Assembly: GCF_018860545.1 (NCBI RefSeq)
Contig: NZ_JAHKPN010000011.1
Span: 434,001-498,000 of the forward strand
From: Winogradskyella psychrotolerans
Lineage (GTDB): Bacteria > Bacteroidota > Bacteroidia > Flavobacteriales > Flavobacteriaceae
Length of the DNA stretch: 64,000 bases
Direction: 5' to 3'
The translations under genes and the position numbers were made by a program. Each line of letters opens with the position of its first letter. Within the stretch, counting starts at the first letter, position 1. The notes beneath the pieces were generated by a model, which worked only from the letters and a program-made list of their open reading frames with translations, made no database searches and was not told the origin of the DNA. Shown one piece after another: positions 56,445 to 64,000 of this stretch.

Positions 56445-57743
56445 ATGATACCTAATTTCTTAACAATACTCCCAACTCTAGCAGCAGTGCAAGATGCTGC
56501 TGAACCTACTGAAGTCGAAGCTGCAGTTGCCGCAATAAACGGCGACATGGGAATGCTTTGGATGCTACTATCTGCTATCCTGGTATTCTTTATGCAAGCT
56601 GGTTTTACATTAGTTGAAACAGGAATGACACGCTCTAAAAACGCGGCTAATATCGCCATGAAAAACCTACTCGATATTTGTGTAGGCTCATTAACTTACT
56701 GGTTTGTAGGCTACTCTTTAATGTATGGAGATACTTCAAACGGATGGTTTTTCTGGAGTGGTATAATGCAAGGTGAAGGAGCTGATTTATTATTCCAAAC
56801 CATGTTCGCCGCTACAGCTGCAACCATTGTATCGGGAGCTATTGCAGGTAGAACAAAATATTCTACATATGCTATATTTTCAATCGTAATGACTGCATTA
56901 ATCTACCCTATTGCTGGTGGATGGCAATGGCAAGGTTCTGGTTGGTTAACCGAACTTGGTTTTATTGATTTTGCAGGATCTTCAATTGTACACTCTGTTG
57001 GTGGATGGGCTGCATTAGTAGCTGCATATATGGTTGGACCACGAATTGGAAAATTTGTAGATGGAAAAGTAATGGCTATTCCAGGACACAATCAAATTCT
57101 TGCCACATTAGGTGTATTTATCCTATGGTTAGGATGGTTCGGATTTAACGGAGGATCTCAACTCGCTTGGGGAGGAGACGACGCTATCGCAGCTTCTAAT
57201 GTTGTTTTAATAACAAATTTAGCAGCAGCTGCAGGTGGTTTAGGAGCATTAATAACGACATGGATCTGGTACGGAAAACCAAATCTACCACAAACTTTAA
57301 ACGGAGCTTTAGCTGGTTTAGTAAGTATTACTGCTGGCTGCGGAAACATGTCGACCACTGGTGCCGTTTTAGCTGGACTAATTGGCGGGATCATCGTCGT
57401 ATTTTCTATAGAAATTATAGAAAAGAAACTTAAAATTGATGATGCTATTGGCGCAGCCTCTGTTCATGGTGTTGCTGGAGTTTGGGGAACACTTGTTATT
57501 GGCCTTTGGGGAATCGATGGCGAAACAGGAATAGGCCTATTTAATGGTGGAGGATTTTCACAATTAGGTGTTCAAGCTACTGGTGCTTTAGCTTACGGTG
57601 TATGGGCTGTTGTCTTATCATTCATTATTCTAAAAATATTGAAATCTACAATGGGTCTTAGAGTAAGCGAAGAAGAAGAACTAGTTGGTCTTGACCTTTC
57701 TGAACACGGTGAAATTGCCTACCCAGGAAAAAGAGAAAGATAA
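56445..57743 (+). CDS. amt: Ammonium transporter (Amt family)
   Basis: 432 residues, about 11 TM helices. Twin histidines of the pore are His183 (SSIVHSVGGWAALVA) and His341 (GAASVHGVAGVWGTL); Asp175 is the ammonium-site Asp. The N-terminal 30 residues include an acidic Ala-rich periplasmic stretch. Inner membrane, imports NH4+. No glnK/P-II gene follows, unlike many bacteria, and the C-terminal tail is short. Forms a pair with the porin upstream and ends at a strong terminator. Confidence 0.96.
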   Translation: MIPNFLTILPTLAAVQDAAEPTEVEAAVAAINGDMGMLWMLLSAILVFFMQAGFTLVETGMTRSKNAANIAMKNLLDICVGSLTYWFVGYSLMYGDTSNGWFFWSGIMQGEGADLLFQTMFAATAATIVSGAIAGRTKYSTYAIFSIVMTALIYPIAGGWQWQGSGWLTELGFIDFAGSSIVHSVGGWAALVAAYMVGPRIGKFVDGKVMAIPGHNQILATLGVFILWLGWFGFNGGSQLAWGGDDAIAASNVVLITNLAAAAGGLGALITTWIWYGKPNLPQTLNGALAGLVSITAGCGNMSTTGAVLAGLIGGIIVVFSIEIIEKKLKIDDAIGAASVHGVAGVWGTLVIGLWGIDGETGIGLFNGGGFSQLGVQATGALAYGVWAVVLSFIILKILKSTMGLRVSEEEELVGLDLSEHGEIAYPGKRER

Positions 57744-57799
57744 TTCCTATTAATTCTTTCACGTAAGTTTTAATTGATAATTAATTTAGTTGTTAGAAT

Positions 57800-57833
57800 A
57801 AAAACCTTCGAAGCTTAATCTTCGAGGGTTTTT
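57800..57833 (+). terminator. Terminator after amt
   Basis: AAAAACCTTCGAAG, loop CTTAAT, CTTCGAGGGTTTTT: a 14-bp stem with one G-T pair and T5. Confidence 0.9.
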
Positions 57834-57861
57834 GCATTTATACAACTTAATTCCTGTACAT

Positions 57862-57909
57862 AAAAAAAATCCTTAGAAGTTTTACACCTCTAAGGATTCA
57901 TTTTTTTTA
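57862..57909 (-). terminator. Terminator of the leu-ppc operon
   Basis: AATCCTTAGA (57869-57878) and TCTAAGGATT (57889-57898) form a 10-bp stem flanked by A8 on the left and T8 on the right; on the minus strand it follows the ppc stop by about 20 bp. Confidence 0.85.
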
Positions 57910-57928
57910 TAATATTAAATGATTGTTT

Positions 57929-60508
57929 TTATGCCGAATTACGACTGGCATTGATGTTACCAAACAACGATCGTGTCACCATCTTTTCAAAGATTTTAAT
58001 CTGCTCCTCGTCTCGTACCTCAGCTGATTCAAGCTCTTGAATTTTCTTTAAAGCATATTGCTGAATAGTCAATAATGGTAAAACAATAGATTCTCTAACA
58101 GCAATTGATGCTTTTCCAGATGGTTCTTCTTGCATTAGCTCTTTATAACCCGTAAGCTTTAAAATTAAACGCTTTGAAGTTTCATATTCATTATGAATCA
58201 CATTCCAGAATTCACCATATTCTGCATCATCAGACATATATCGTGTTAAATCGAAAAACGATTTTGATAATGACATCATACTATTTTCAATCAATGTTTT
58301 AAAGAAACTTGATGTTTTAAACAAATGCTGTGCTTTATCAAACTCACCAATATCTTCATAATGCTTTAATGCGGTTCCTACTCCAAAAAAGCCCGGTACA
58401 TTCTGTTTCAACTGACTCCAAGAGCCTACAAATGGAATGGCTCTTAAATCTTCAAAGACCAAACCTTCTGCTTTTCCTCGTTTAGAAGGACGACTTCCAA
58501 TATTAGTTTTTGCATAATATTTTAGGGTACTCATATGTTCCAAATACGAAATGAATTTTGGATGCGCTTTAAAATCTGAATACGCTTTATAACTGCGATT
58601 AGATAAATCCGTCATTACCTCTCGGTTCTCTGGAGACATAATCAAATTCTCCTCACCAATACTATTACCAATACCTGAACTAATTAATTGCTCAAGATTG
58701 TATTGCGACGATTCTAAGGTTCCAAAATTAGAACTAATTGTTTGCCCTTGTATGGTAAGCTGAACTTCTTCATCTTCAATAGTTGGCCCTAAGGAGGCAT
58801 AGAAATTATGTGTTTTTCCACCACCACGCGCTGGAGGTCCACCACGACCATCAAAGAAAATAACTTTAACGTCATATTTTCTAGACACCGTAGTTAGTGC
58901 TTCTTTTGCTCTAAAAATAGCCCAATTAGCCATTAAATAACCACCATCTTTAGTCCCATCACTGAAACCAAGCATTATGGTTTGTCTATTTCCTCTAGAC
59001 TTTAAATGTGTCGCATATTCAGGATTAGTATACAACTCCTCCATTACAGCAGGCGCATTTTCTAAATCTGTAATTGTTTCAAACAGCGGTCCAATATCTA
59101 CGGTTAATTCATCATGAAATGCCACCAACTTCAACATCGCAAATAATTGCATCACATTGAGTGTGGTTTGATTATTACTAATAATGTAACGATTCGCCGC
59201 TTTTTCACCATTAGTTTGTTGAATCGTTTTAATCGCTTTCATTGTATTTAAAGCCATTAACGTTTCCTCATCTTTAATTAGATCTAAATCAACTTCACCT
59301 TCAACCTTAGACAAAATCTTAACTTGTTCTGCAACCGATAAATCGTGATAATTTTGTGGAAATATAGCACTTCCGCTATCAATCAACGCATTGACCATAT
59401 CGTTAAAAAACTGATCGTGCTTTCTACTATCTTGACGGATGTCTAGGTTGGCAAAATGAAAACCAAACAAATGCGTTTTATTTATAAGACTGTTTATTTC
59501 TTCCAAATAGAGCGATTGGTGTTTCTCTATAATCACTTGTTTCACAGTCTTCAATTCTGACACTAAATGGCCTAATGTTAAGTCTGAATCCTCATTGGTG
59601 ATGATACCATAAAGCTTATTCTCCAAGTTAGCCATTCTATCTTCAACACCCTGAAATGTTAACTTTCGCTTTAACTGTCTTATATTTCTATAGTAATTTT
59701 TTATAATAGACAATCGTAATCTTCCAGCAACTTTTAACGTAATTTCTGGAGTAACAAATGGATTTCCATCTCTATCTCCACCTGGCCAGAATCCTATATT
59801 TATAATATCATTATCTATTTCCTTACCATCAAAGATATTCTGCTGAATGTAATCGAAAATAGTTCCAAAAGATTTATAAAACACATTCTCTAAGTACCAA
59901 ATTAGACTCACAGCCTCATCAAAAGGAGATGGTTTTTCGTGTTTAAAAAATGGTGTTTTACCCAATTGCGCCAGTAAATCATTGATTCTAAGTAAATCAT
60001 TTTCACGAATAGCCTCCGTTAAATCGGTAATAATTCCTAAAACAGAACCTGGATAAAATTGTGTTGGGTGTGCCGTTAAAACAATACGTACTTTAAATTC
60101 TTCTAGATATTTTTGAAGCGTCTCCAATTTATTTTCAGCAGTAATAGATTCTTTTAGGCTTCGTAAAGTTCCAATACCATCCATGTTATTTACTATCGGA
60201 AATGCAGCATCTTCAATAGCATCAAACAACACCACTTGTCGTTCTATATATTGAATAAACCGAAATAATAAATTAATTTGACTTTCAGGTGTACGTCTGG
60301 CTTGATATTTCTTAAAAAACGAATCTACAATTACTGTAGGATTCTCTTTATGTGCAAATCCTTTTTGACAAGTTTCATGAAACAACGGTAGCAAAGCTCC
60401 TGTTTTTGTTATACTGTCAAACGGTAAAGTCATAAATATACTGTTGTATATTTGATATTTGGACAATACGTTTTGATTAAATCTTGTAAGCTTTGGCTGT
60501 GTAGGCAT
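57929..60508 (-). CDS. ppc: Phosphoenolpyruvate carboxylase
   Basis: 859 residues, slightly shorter than the enterobacterial enzyme. Catalytic His147 in VLTAHPTQFYPGS; NIGFWPGGDRDGNPFVT; MLGFSDGTKDGGYL; and FFDGRGGPPARGGG, the bicarbonate-binding mobile loop. Carboxylates PEP to oxaloacetate, feeding the TCA cycle and aspartate-family amino acids. Begins 5 bp after leuB, so it is co-transcribed with the leucine genes, an uncommon arrangement. Start at the first ATG is assumed; Met26 is an alternative. Confidence 0.96.
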   Translation of the reverse strand: MPTQPKLTRFNQNVLSKYQIYNSIFMTLPFDSITKTGALLPLFHETCQKGFAHKENPTVIVDSFFKKYQARRTPESQINLLFRFIQYIERQVVLFDAIEDAAFPIVNNMDGIGTLRSLKESITAENKLETLQKYLEEFKVRIVLTAHPTQFYPGSVLGIITDLTEAIRENDLLRINDLLAQLGKTPFFKHEKPSPFDEAVSLIWYLENVFYKSFGTIFDYIQQNIFDGKEIDNDIINIGFWPGGDRDGNPFVTPEITLKVAGRLRLSIIKNYYRNIRQLKRKLTFQGVEDRMANLENKLYGIITNEDSDLTLGHLVSELKTVKQVIIEKHQSLYLEEINSLINKTHLFGFHFANLDIRQDSRKHDQFFNDMVNALIDSGSAIFPQNYHDLSVAEQVKILSKVEGEVDLDLIKDEETLMALNTMKAIKTIQQTNGEKAANRYIISNNQTTLNVMQLFAMLKLVAFHDELTVDIGPLFETITDLENAPAVMEELYTNPEYATHLKSRGNRQTIMLGFSDGTKDGGYLMANWAIFRAKEALTTVSRKYDVKVIFFDGRGGPPARGGGKTHNFYASLGPTIEDEEVQLTIQGQTISSNFGTLESSQYNLEQLISSGIGNSIGEENLIMSPENREVMTDLSNRSYKAYSDFKAHPKFISYLEHMSTLKYYAKTNIGSRPSKRGKAEGLVFEDLRAIPFVGSWSQLKQNVPGFFGVGTALKHYEDIGEFDKAQHLFKTSSFFKTLIENSMMSLSKSFFDLTRYMSDDAEYGEFWNVIHNEYETSKRLILKLTGYKELMQEEPSGKASIAVRESIVLPLLTIQQYALKKIQELESAEVRDEEQIKIFEKMVTRSLFGNINASRNSA

Positions 60509-60513
60509 TTGTT

Positions 60514-61635
60514 TTATATGATTGTTGATTGACCGAGATGTATGTTTTTAAAATTAAGGTTTGTATCTTTTGGATTGTAAATAAAATCCTCAACAAAATC
60601 ACCAACATTCGAGGTTGTCACGGTATTAACCACCGAATTTATATCTGGTGTTGTAATGTTTAATTTTAATGATTTTTCTACTGCTAACCTAATTAATTCG
60701 GCTTCATTATGCAACTCAAAGTGACTCAACAACATAGCGGCAGATAAAATTGACGCTATAGGATTAGCAATTCCTTTATCAGCTGCTTGCGGATAAGAAC
60801 CGTGTATAGGCTCAAACATTGCATATTTATCTCCAACTGATGCCGACGCTAACAACCCTATAGAACCACCAATAACACTAGCTTCGTCGCTAATAATATC
60901 ACCAAACATATTCTCCGTAAGAATAACATCAAATTGTTTTGGGTTTAAAATCATTTGCATTGCTGCATTATCCACAAATAAGAAATCGAGTGTTACATCT
61001 GGATATTCCTCAGCAACTTCCTTAACTACTTTTCTCCAAAGTCTAGAAGTTTCTAAAACATTTGCTTTATCTACTAAAGTGACCTTATGACTTCTATGTT
61101 CAGCAGCTACAAAGGCCAAATGAGCAACGCGCTCTATTTCTTCACGAGAATAAGAACACAAATCTGAAGCCTCATTTCCATCTTCCGACAACTGTTTTTC
61201 TCCGAAATAGATACCACCTGTCAATTCTCTATAAATAGAAATATCCGTACCTTCAATAATATGTTTTTTTAAGGGAGACTTTTCTAATAAGGTTTTATAA
61301 GCTTTAACCGGTCTAATATTAGCATACAACCCTAATTCTTTACGCAATTTAAGCAAACCTTGTTCTGGTCGGACTTTTGCAGAAGGGTCATTATCATATT
61401 TTGGATCACCAATAGCACCAAATAATATGGCATCCGTATTTTTACATAAATCCAATGTTGCATCAGGCAAGGCATCATTATGTTTATCGATAGCAACAGC
61501 TCCAACATCTGCTGTTGTAAATTTAAAATTGTGATTAAATTCTGAAGCAATCGCTTTCAACGCTTTTATCGCTTGACTTGTTACTTCTGGACCAATACCA
61601 TCACCTGGTAAAACTGCTATATTTAATTTCATCAA
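60514..61635 (-). CDS. leuB: 3-isopropylmalate dehydrogenase
   Basis: 373 residues; first codons read MMKLN, so the second ATG may be the true start. Substrate/NAD motifs: LPGDGIGPEV, RPEQGLLKLRKELGLYANIRPVK, DKANVLETSRLWRKV, ENMFGDIISDEASVIGGSIGLLASAS, EPIHGSYPQAADKGIANPIA. Oxidatively decarboxylates 3-isopropylmalate to 2-ketoisocaproate precursor. 41 bp after leuD, 5 bp before ppc. Confidence 0.96.
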   Translation of the reverse strand: MMKLNIAVLPGDGIGPEVTSQAIKALKAIASEFNHNFKFTTADVGAVAIDKHNDALPDATLDLCKNTDAILFGAIGDPKYDNDPSAKVRPEQGLLKLRKELGLYANIRPVKAYKTLLEKSPLKKHIIEGTDISIYRELTGGIYFGEKQLSEDGNEASDLCSYSREEIERVAHLAFVAAEHRSHKVTLVDKANVLETSRLWRKVVKEVAEEYPDVTLDFLFVDNAAMQMILNPKQFDVILTENMFGDIISDEASVIGGSIGLLASASVGDKYAMFEPIHGSYPQAADKGIANPIASILSAAMLLSHFELHNEAELIRLAVEKSLKLNITTPDINSVVNTVTTSNVGDFVEDFIYNPKDTNLNFKNIHLGQSTII

Positions 61636-61676
61636 AAAATCGTTTCCGGATCAACGGAACCCTTAGGTTTAATTAA

Positions 61677-62267
61677 TTAGTATATTTTATGAGCTTCAAA
61701 AGCTTCAATTTGTTCTTTATTATTGACAAGATAATCAATATCATCGTATCCATTGATCATACATGTTTTTTTATAAGCATCAATTTCAAAATTTTCGGAT
61801 AATTCTGAATCTTTAACTGAAATCGTCTGCTTTTCGAGATTAACGACTAATACCGTCTCTGGTTTGGACACGATTTTCTGCATTAAGTCACTTAAAAATG
61901 CCGGTGACACCTGTACTGGCAACAATCCATTATTCAAGGCATTTCCTTTAAATATGTCTGCAAAAAAACTAGACACAACCACTTTAAAACCAAAGTCTGT
62001 AATAGCCCATGCTGCGTGTTCTCTACTAGAGCCGCACCCAAAGTTATCTCCAGCAACTAAAATAGTTCCTGAATATGTTAAATCATTTAGTACAAAATCC
62101 GTATTTATTGTGCCATCTTTATGATATCTCCAATCTCTAAAGACATTGTCACCAAATCCTTTTCTATCCGTTGCTTTTAAAAAACGCGCAGGAATAATCT
62201 GATCTGTATCGACATTCTCTATATGTAATGGAATGGCTCTTGATTGTAATGTTGTGAATTTTTCCAT
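61677..62267 (-). CDS. leuD: 3-isopropylmalate dehydratase, small subunit
   Basis: 196 residues. Swivel domain of the aconitase family: [13 protein letters not shown] near the N-terminus, [15 protein letters not shown] (62-76), [19 protein letters not shown]. Works as a heterodimer with LeuC. Its ATG overlaps the LeuC stop by one base (TAATG). Confidence 0.96.
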   Translation of the reverse strand: MEKFTTLQSRAIPLHIENVDTDQIIPARFLKATDRKGFGDNVFRDWRYHKDGTINTDFVLNDLTYSGTILVAGDNFGCGSSREHAAWAITDFGFKVVVSSFFADIFKGNALNNGLLPVQVSPAFLSDLMQKIVSKPETVLVVNLEKQTISVKDSELSENFEIDAYKKTCMINGYDDIDYLVNNKEQIEAFEAHKIY

Positions 62268-63649
62268 TAATTTAATTGCTTTGAAATATCTATAATTTTA
62301 CCTTCTACAGCAGTTGCTGCAGCCACTAATGGACTCGCTAAAATGGTGCGGGAACCTTGTCCTTGTCGACCTTCAAAATTTCTGTTTGACGTAGATACAC
62401 AATATTCACCTTGAGGAATCTTATCATCATTCATAGCTAAACACGCTGAACATCCTGGCTGACGCAATTCAAATCCGGCTTCATCAAAAATAGTTTTTAA
62501 ACCCTCTTCTATGATTTGAGCTTCAACTTGTTTACTTCCTGGCACTAGCCAAGCAGTAACATTTTCAGCTTTTTTCTTACCTTTTATATAATCTGCCGCC
62601 ACTCTAAAATCTTCAATTCTAGAATTGGTACAACTCCCGATAAACACAAAATTAATAGGTTTATCAATTAAACTTTCACCTGCTTCAAAATTCATATACG
62701 CCAATGATTTTTTAAATGACAGGTTTTCATCCATAGGAATAGATTCAGAAATTTTAATTCCCATTCCTGGATTCGTTCCGTATGTAATCATTGGTTCTAT
62801 ATCCTCTGCATCGAAGCTATATTCTTTATCAAATGTAGCATCGTCATCCGTAGGTAACGTTTTCCAGTAGGCGACTTTCTTTTCAAAATCATCACCTTTA
62901 GGCGCAAATTCTTTGCCTTTTACATAATTAAAAGTCGTTTCATCTGGCGCTATCATACCACCACGTGCACCCATTTCAATACTCATATTACAAACGGTCA
63001 TTCTCCCCTCCATACTCATATCTTCAAAAACATTACCAGCGTATTCACAGAAATAACCTGTACCAGAATTAGTACCTAGTTTTGAAATAATATAAAGAAT
63101 AACATCTTTTGGTAAGACACCATTCTTCAATTTACCATTTACGGTCACTCTTAAACTTTTTGGCTTGGTAAGCAACAAGCACTGACTCGCAAAAACCTGA
63201 GCCACCTGACTTGTTCCAATACCAAAAGCAATGGCTCCGAAAGCACCATGTGTAGACGTATGACTATCTCCACAGACCATGGTTAAGCCTGGTTGCGTCA
63301 CTCCTAATTCAGGAGCCATTACATGCACAATACCGTTGTACTTATGACCTAATTCGTATAATGTTATATTATTTTTCTTACAATTTTCTGATAATTGCTC
63401 TAATTGGTTTCTAGACAAATCATCTTTAATCGGTTGATCCTGATTTAAAGTTGGAGTGTTGTGATCTGCCGTCGCCACAATCTGATTCGGTCTAAAAACA
63501 GGAATTCCACGTTCTTCTAATTCATTAAAAGCTTGTGGACTTGTTACCTCATGTATTAAATGTTTATCAATGTATAGTATCTGTGGTCCATTTTCTATAC
63601 TACTGACCACATGCGAATCCCAGACTTTATCGAATAATGTTTTACCCAT
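62267..63649 (-). CDS. leuC: 3-isopropylmalate dehydratase, large subunit
   Basis: 460 residues. Aconitase superfamily with the [4Fe-4S] cysteines in FIGSCTNSR and [44 protein letters not shown]. Isomerises 2- to 3-isopropylmalate. 3 bp after leuA, overlapping leuD. Confidence 0.96.
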   Translation of the reverse strand: MGKTLFDKVWDSHVVSSIENGPQILYIDKHLIHEVTSPQAFNELEERGIPVFRPNQIVATADHNTPTLNQDQPIKDDLSRNQLEQLSENCKKNNITLYELGHKYNGIVHVMAPELGVTQPGLTMVCGDSHTSTHGAFGAIAFGIGTSQVAQVFASQCLLLTKPKSLRVTVNGKLKNGVLPKDVILYIISKLGTNSGTGYFCEYAGNVFEDMSMEGRMTVCNMSIEMGARGGMIAPDETTFNYVKGKEFAPKGDDFEKKVAYWKTLPTDDDATFDKEYSFDAEDIEPMITYGTNPGMGIKISESIPMDENLSFKKSLAYMNFEAGESLIDKPINFVFIGSCTNSRIEDFRVAADYIKGKKKAENVTAWLVPGSKQVEAQIIEEGLKTIFDEAGFELRQPGCSACLAMNDDKIPQGEYCVSTSNRNFEGRQGQGSRTILASPLVAAATAVEGKIIDISKQLN

Positions 63650-63652
63650 CTA

Positions 63653-64000
63653 TTATGCTGAAATTATTTGTTGATACACATTACTCGTCTCAATAATTTG
63701 ATGAATATCACTATCATTGATTTCTTTTTTTCTATCTGCAAAACTTAAGAAGTTAGCGTACACATCATCTAACTGCAATTTAGTAAGTTCATAACCTACA
63801 TTTTTTGCTCTATAAGCCAAAGCTGCTCGTCCACTTCGTGCCGTAAGCACAATAGCCGATTCCGTAACTCCAACATCTTTTGGATCAATTATTTCGTAAG
63901 TTGCTCTATTCTTTATGACACCATCTTGATGAATCCCAGAACTATGCGCAAAAGCATTAGCTCCAACAATCGCTTTATTGGGCTGTGTATAAATACCCAT
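63653..64000 (-). CDS. leuA: 2-isopropylmalate synthase, C-terminal part, lacks the leucine-binding domain
   Basis: 115 residues visible; the start lies beyond the window. [26 protein letters not shown] is the end of the catalytic domain and linker. [21 protein letters not shown] and [13 protein letters not shown] match the segment that precedes the allosteric domain in the enterobacterial enzyme, but the protein ends about 20 residues later. The ~130-residue LeuA regulatory domain that binds leucine is absent, so leucine feedback is unlikely by the usual route. Confidence 0.9.
   Translation of the reverse strand: MGIYTQPNKAIVGANAFAHSSGIHQDGVIKNRATYEIIDPKDVGVTESAIVLTARSGRAALAYRAKNVGYELTKLQLDDVYANFLSFADRKKEINDSDIHQIIETSNVYQQIISA

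Overview
The window is low-GC DNA from a member of the Bacteroidetes, most likely a marine Flavobacteriaceae. Evidence: a SusC/SusD pair with glycoside hydrolases and a sulfatase, promoter-like TAnnTTTG boxes, almost no Shine-Dalgarno sequences, lipoprotein-type exported enzymes, and an arginine cluster of the Bacteroidetes type (N-acyl-ornithine carbamoyltransferase instead of classical OTCase). I saw no tRNA, rRNA, CRISPR array, transposase or phage gene.

Layout. (1) 1-1348, + strand: two tandem paralogous universal stress proteins, the first cut by the window edge, closed by a two-way terminator. (2) 1458-28679, all on the - strand: a polysaccharide utilisation locus. Read in its own direction it has a membrane-anchored sensor/LuxR regulator, SusC, SusD, two tandem GH144-like (PF10091) proteins, an alpha/beta hydrolase, two GH3 beta-glucosidases, a GH2, an esterase, an S1 sulfatase, a GH43-like lipoprotein, a DUF4886 lipoprotein, an EEP-family exported protein and a sugar/H+ symporter. 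GH144 plus two GH3 suggests a beta-1,2-glucan-type backbone; GH2, GH43, sulfatase and esterases suggest a decorated substrate. (3) 28826-29470: a fasciclin lipoprotein. (4) 29653-36999, +: ilvD-ilvB-ilvN-ilvC-ilvA, preceded by an Ile/Val-rich leader peptide and a complete four-segment attenuator; then a GAPN-like aldehyde dehydrogenase. (5) 38801-48726, +: an arginine biosynthesis cluster (GNAT-argG-argC-proC-argD-argF'-argB-argE-argH) preceded by an Arg-rich leader peptide ending in four arginines. Its gene junctions are full of palindromic repeats. (6) 48864-54913, -: gltD and gltB (glutamate synthase). (7) 55355-57743, +: an outer-membrane porin and an Amt ammonium transporter behind two copies of a palindromic operator-like site. 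(8) 57929-64000, -: leuA(partial)-leuC-leuD-leuB-ppc.

How it fits together: the right-hand 34 kb is a nitrogen and amino-acid block. Amt imports ammonium, glutamate synthase supplies glutamate, which feeds arginine and the branched-chain transaminations, and PEP carboxylase supplies oxaloacetate for the aspartate-threonine-isoleucine route. Two operons appear to be controlled by ribosome position on leader peptides (Ile/Val and Arg). The left-hand 27 kb is a carbohydrate-scavenging unit with its own sensor-regulator and phased repeat sites upstream of susC.

The most notable items are the ilv attenuator, the Arg4 leader peptide with its structured RNA, the helically phased direct repeats upstream of susC, the GH144/GH3/sulfatase combination, and a duplicated 10-codon micro-ORF exactly 9 nt before argG and proC.
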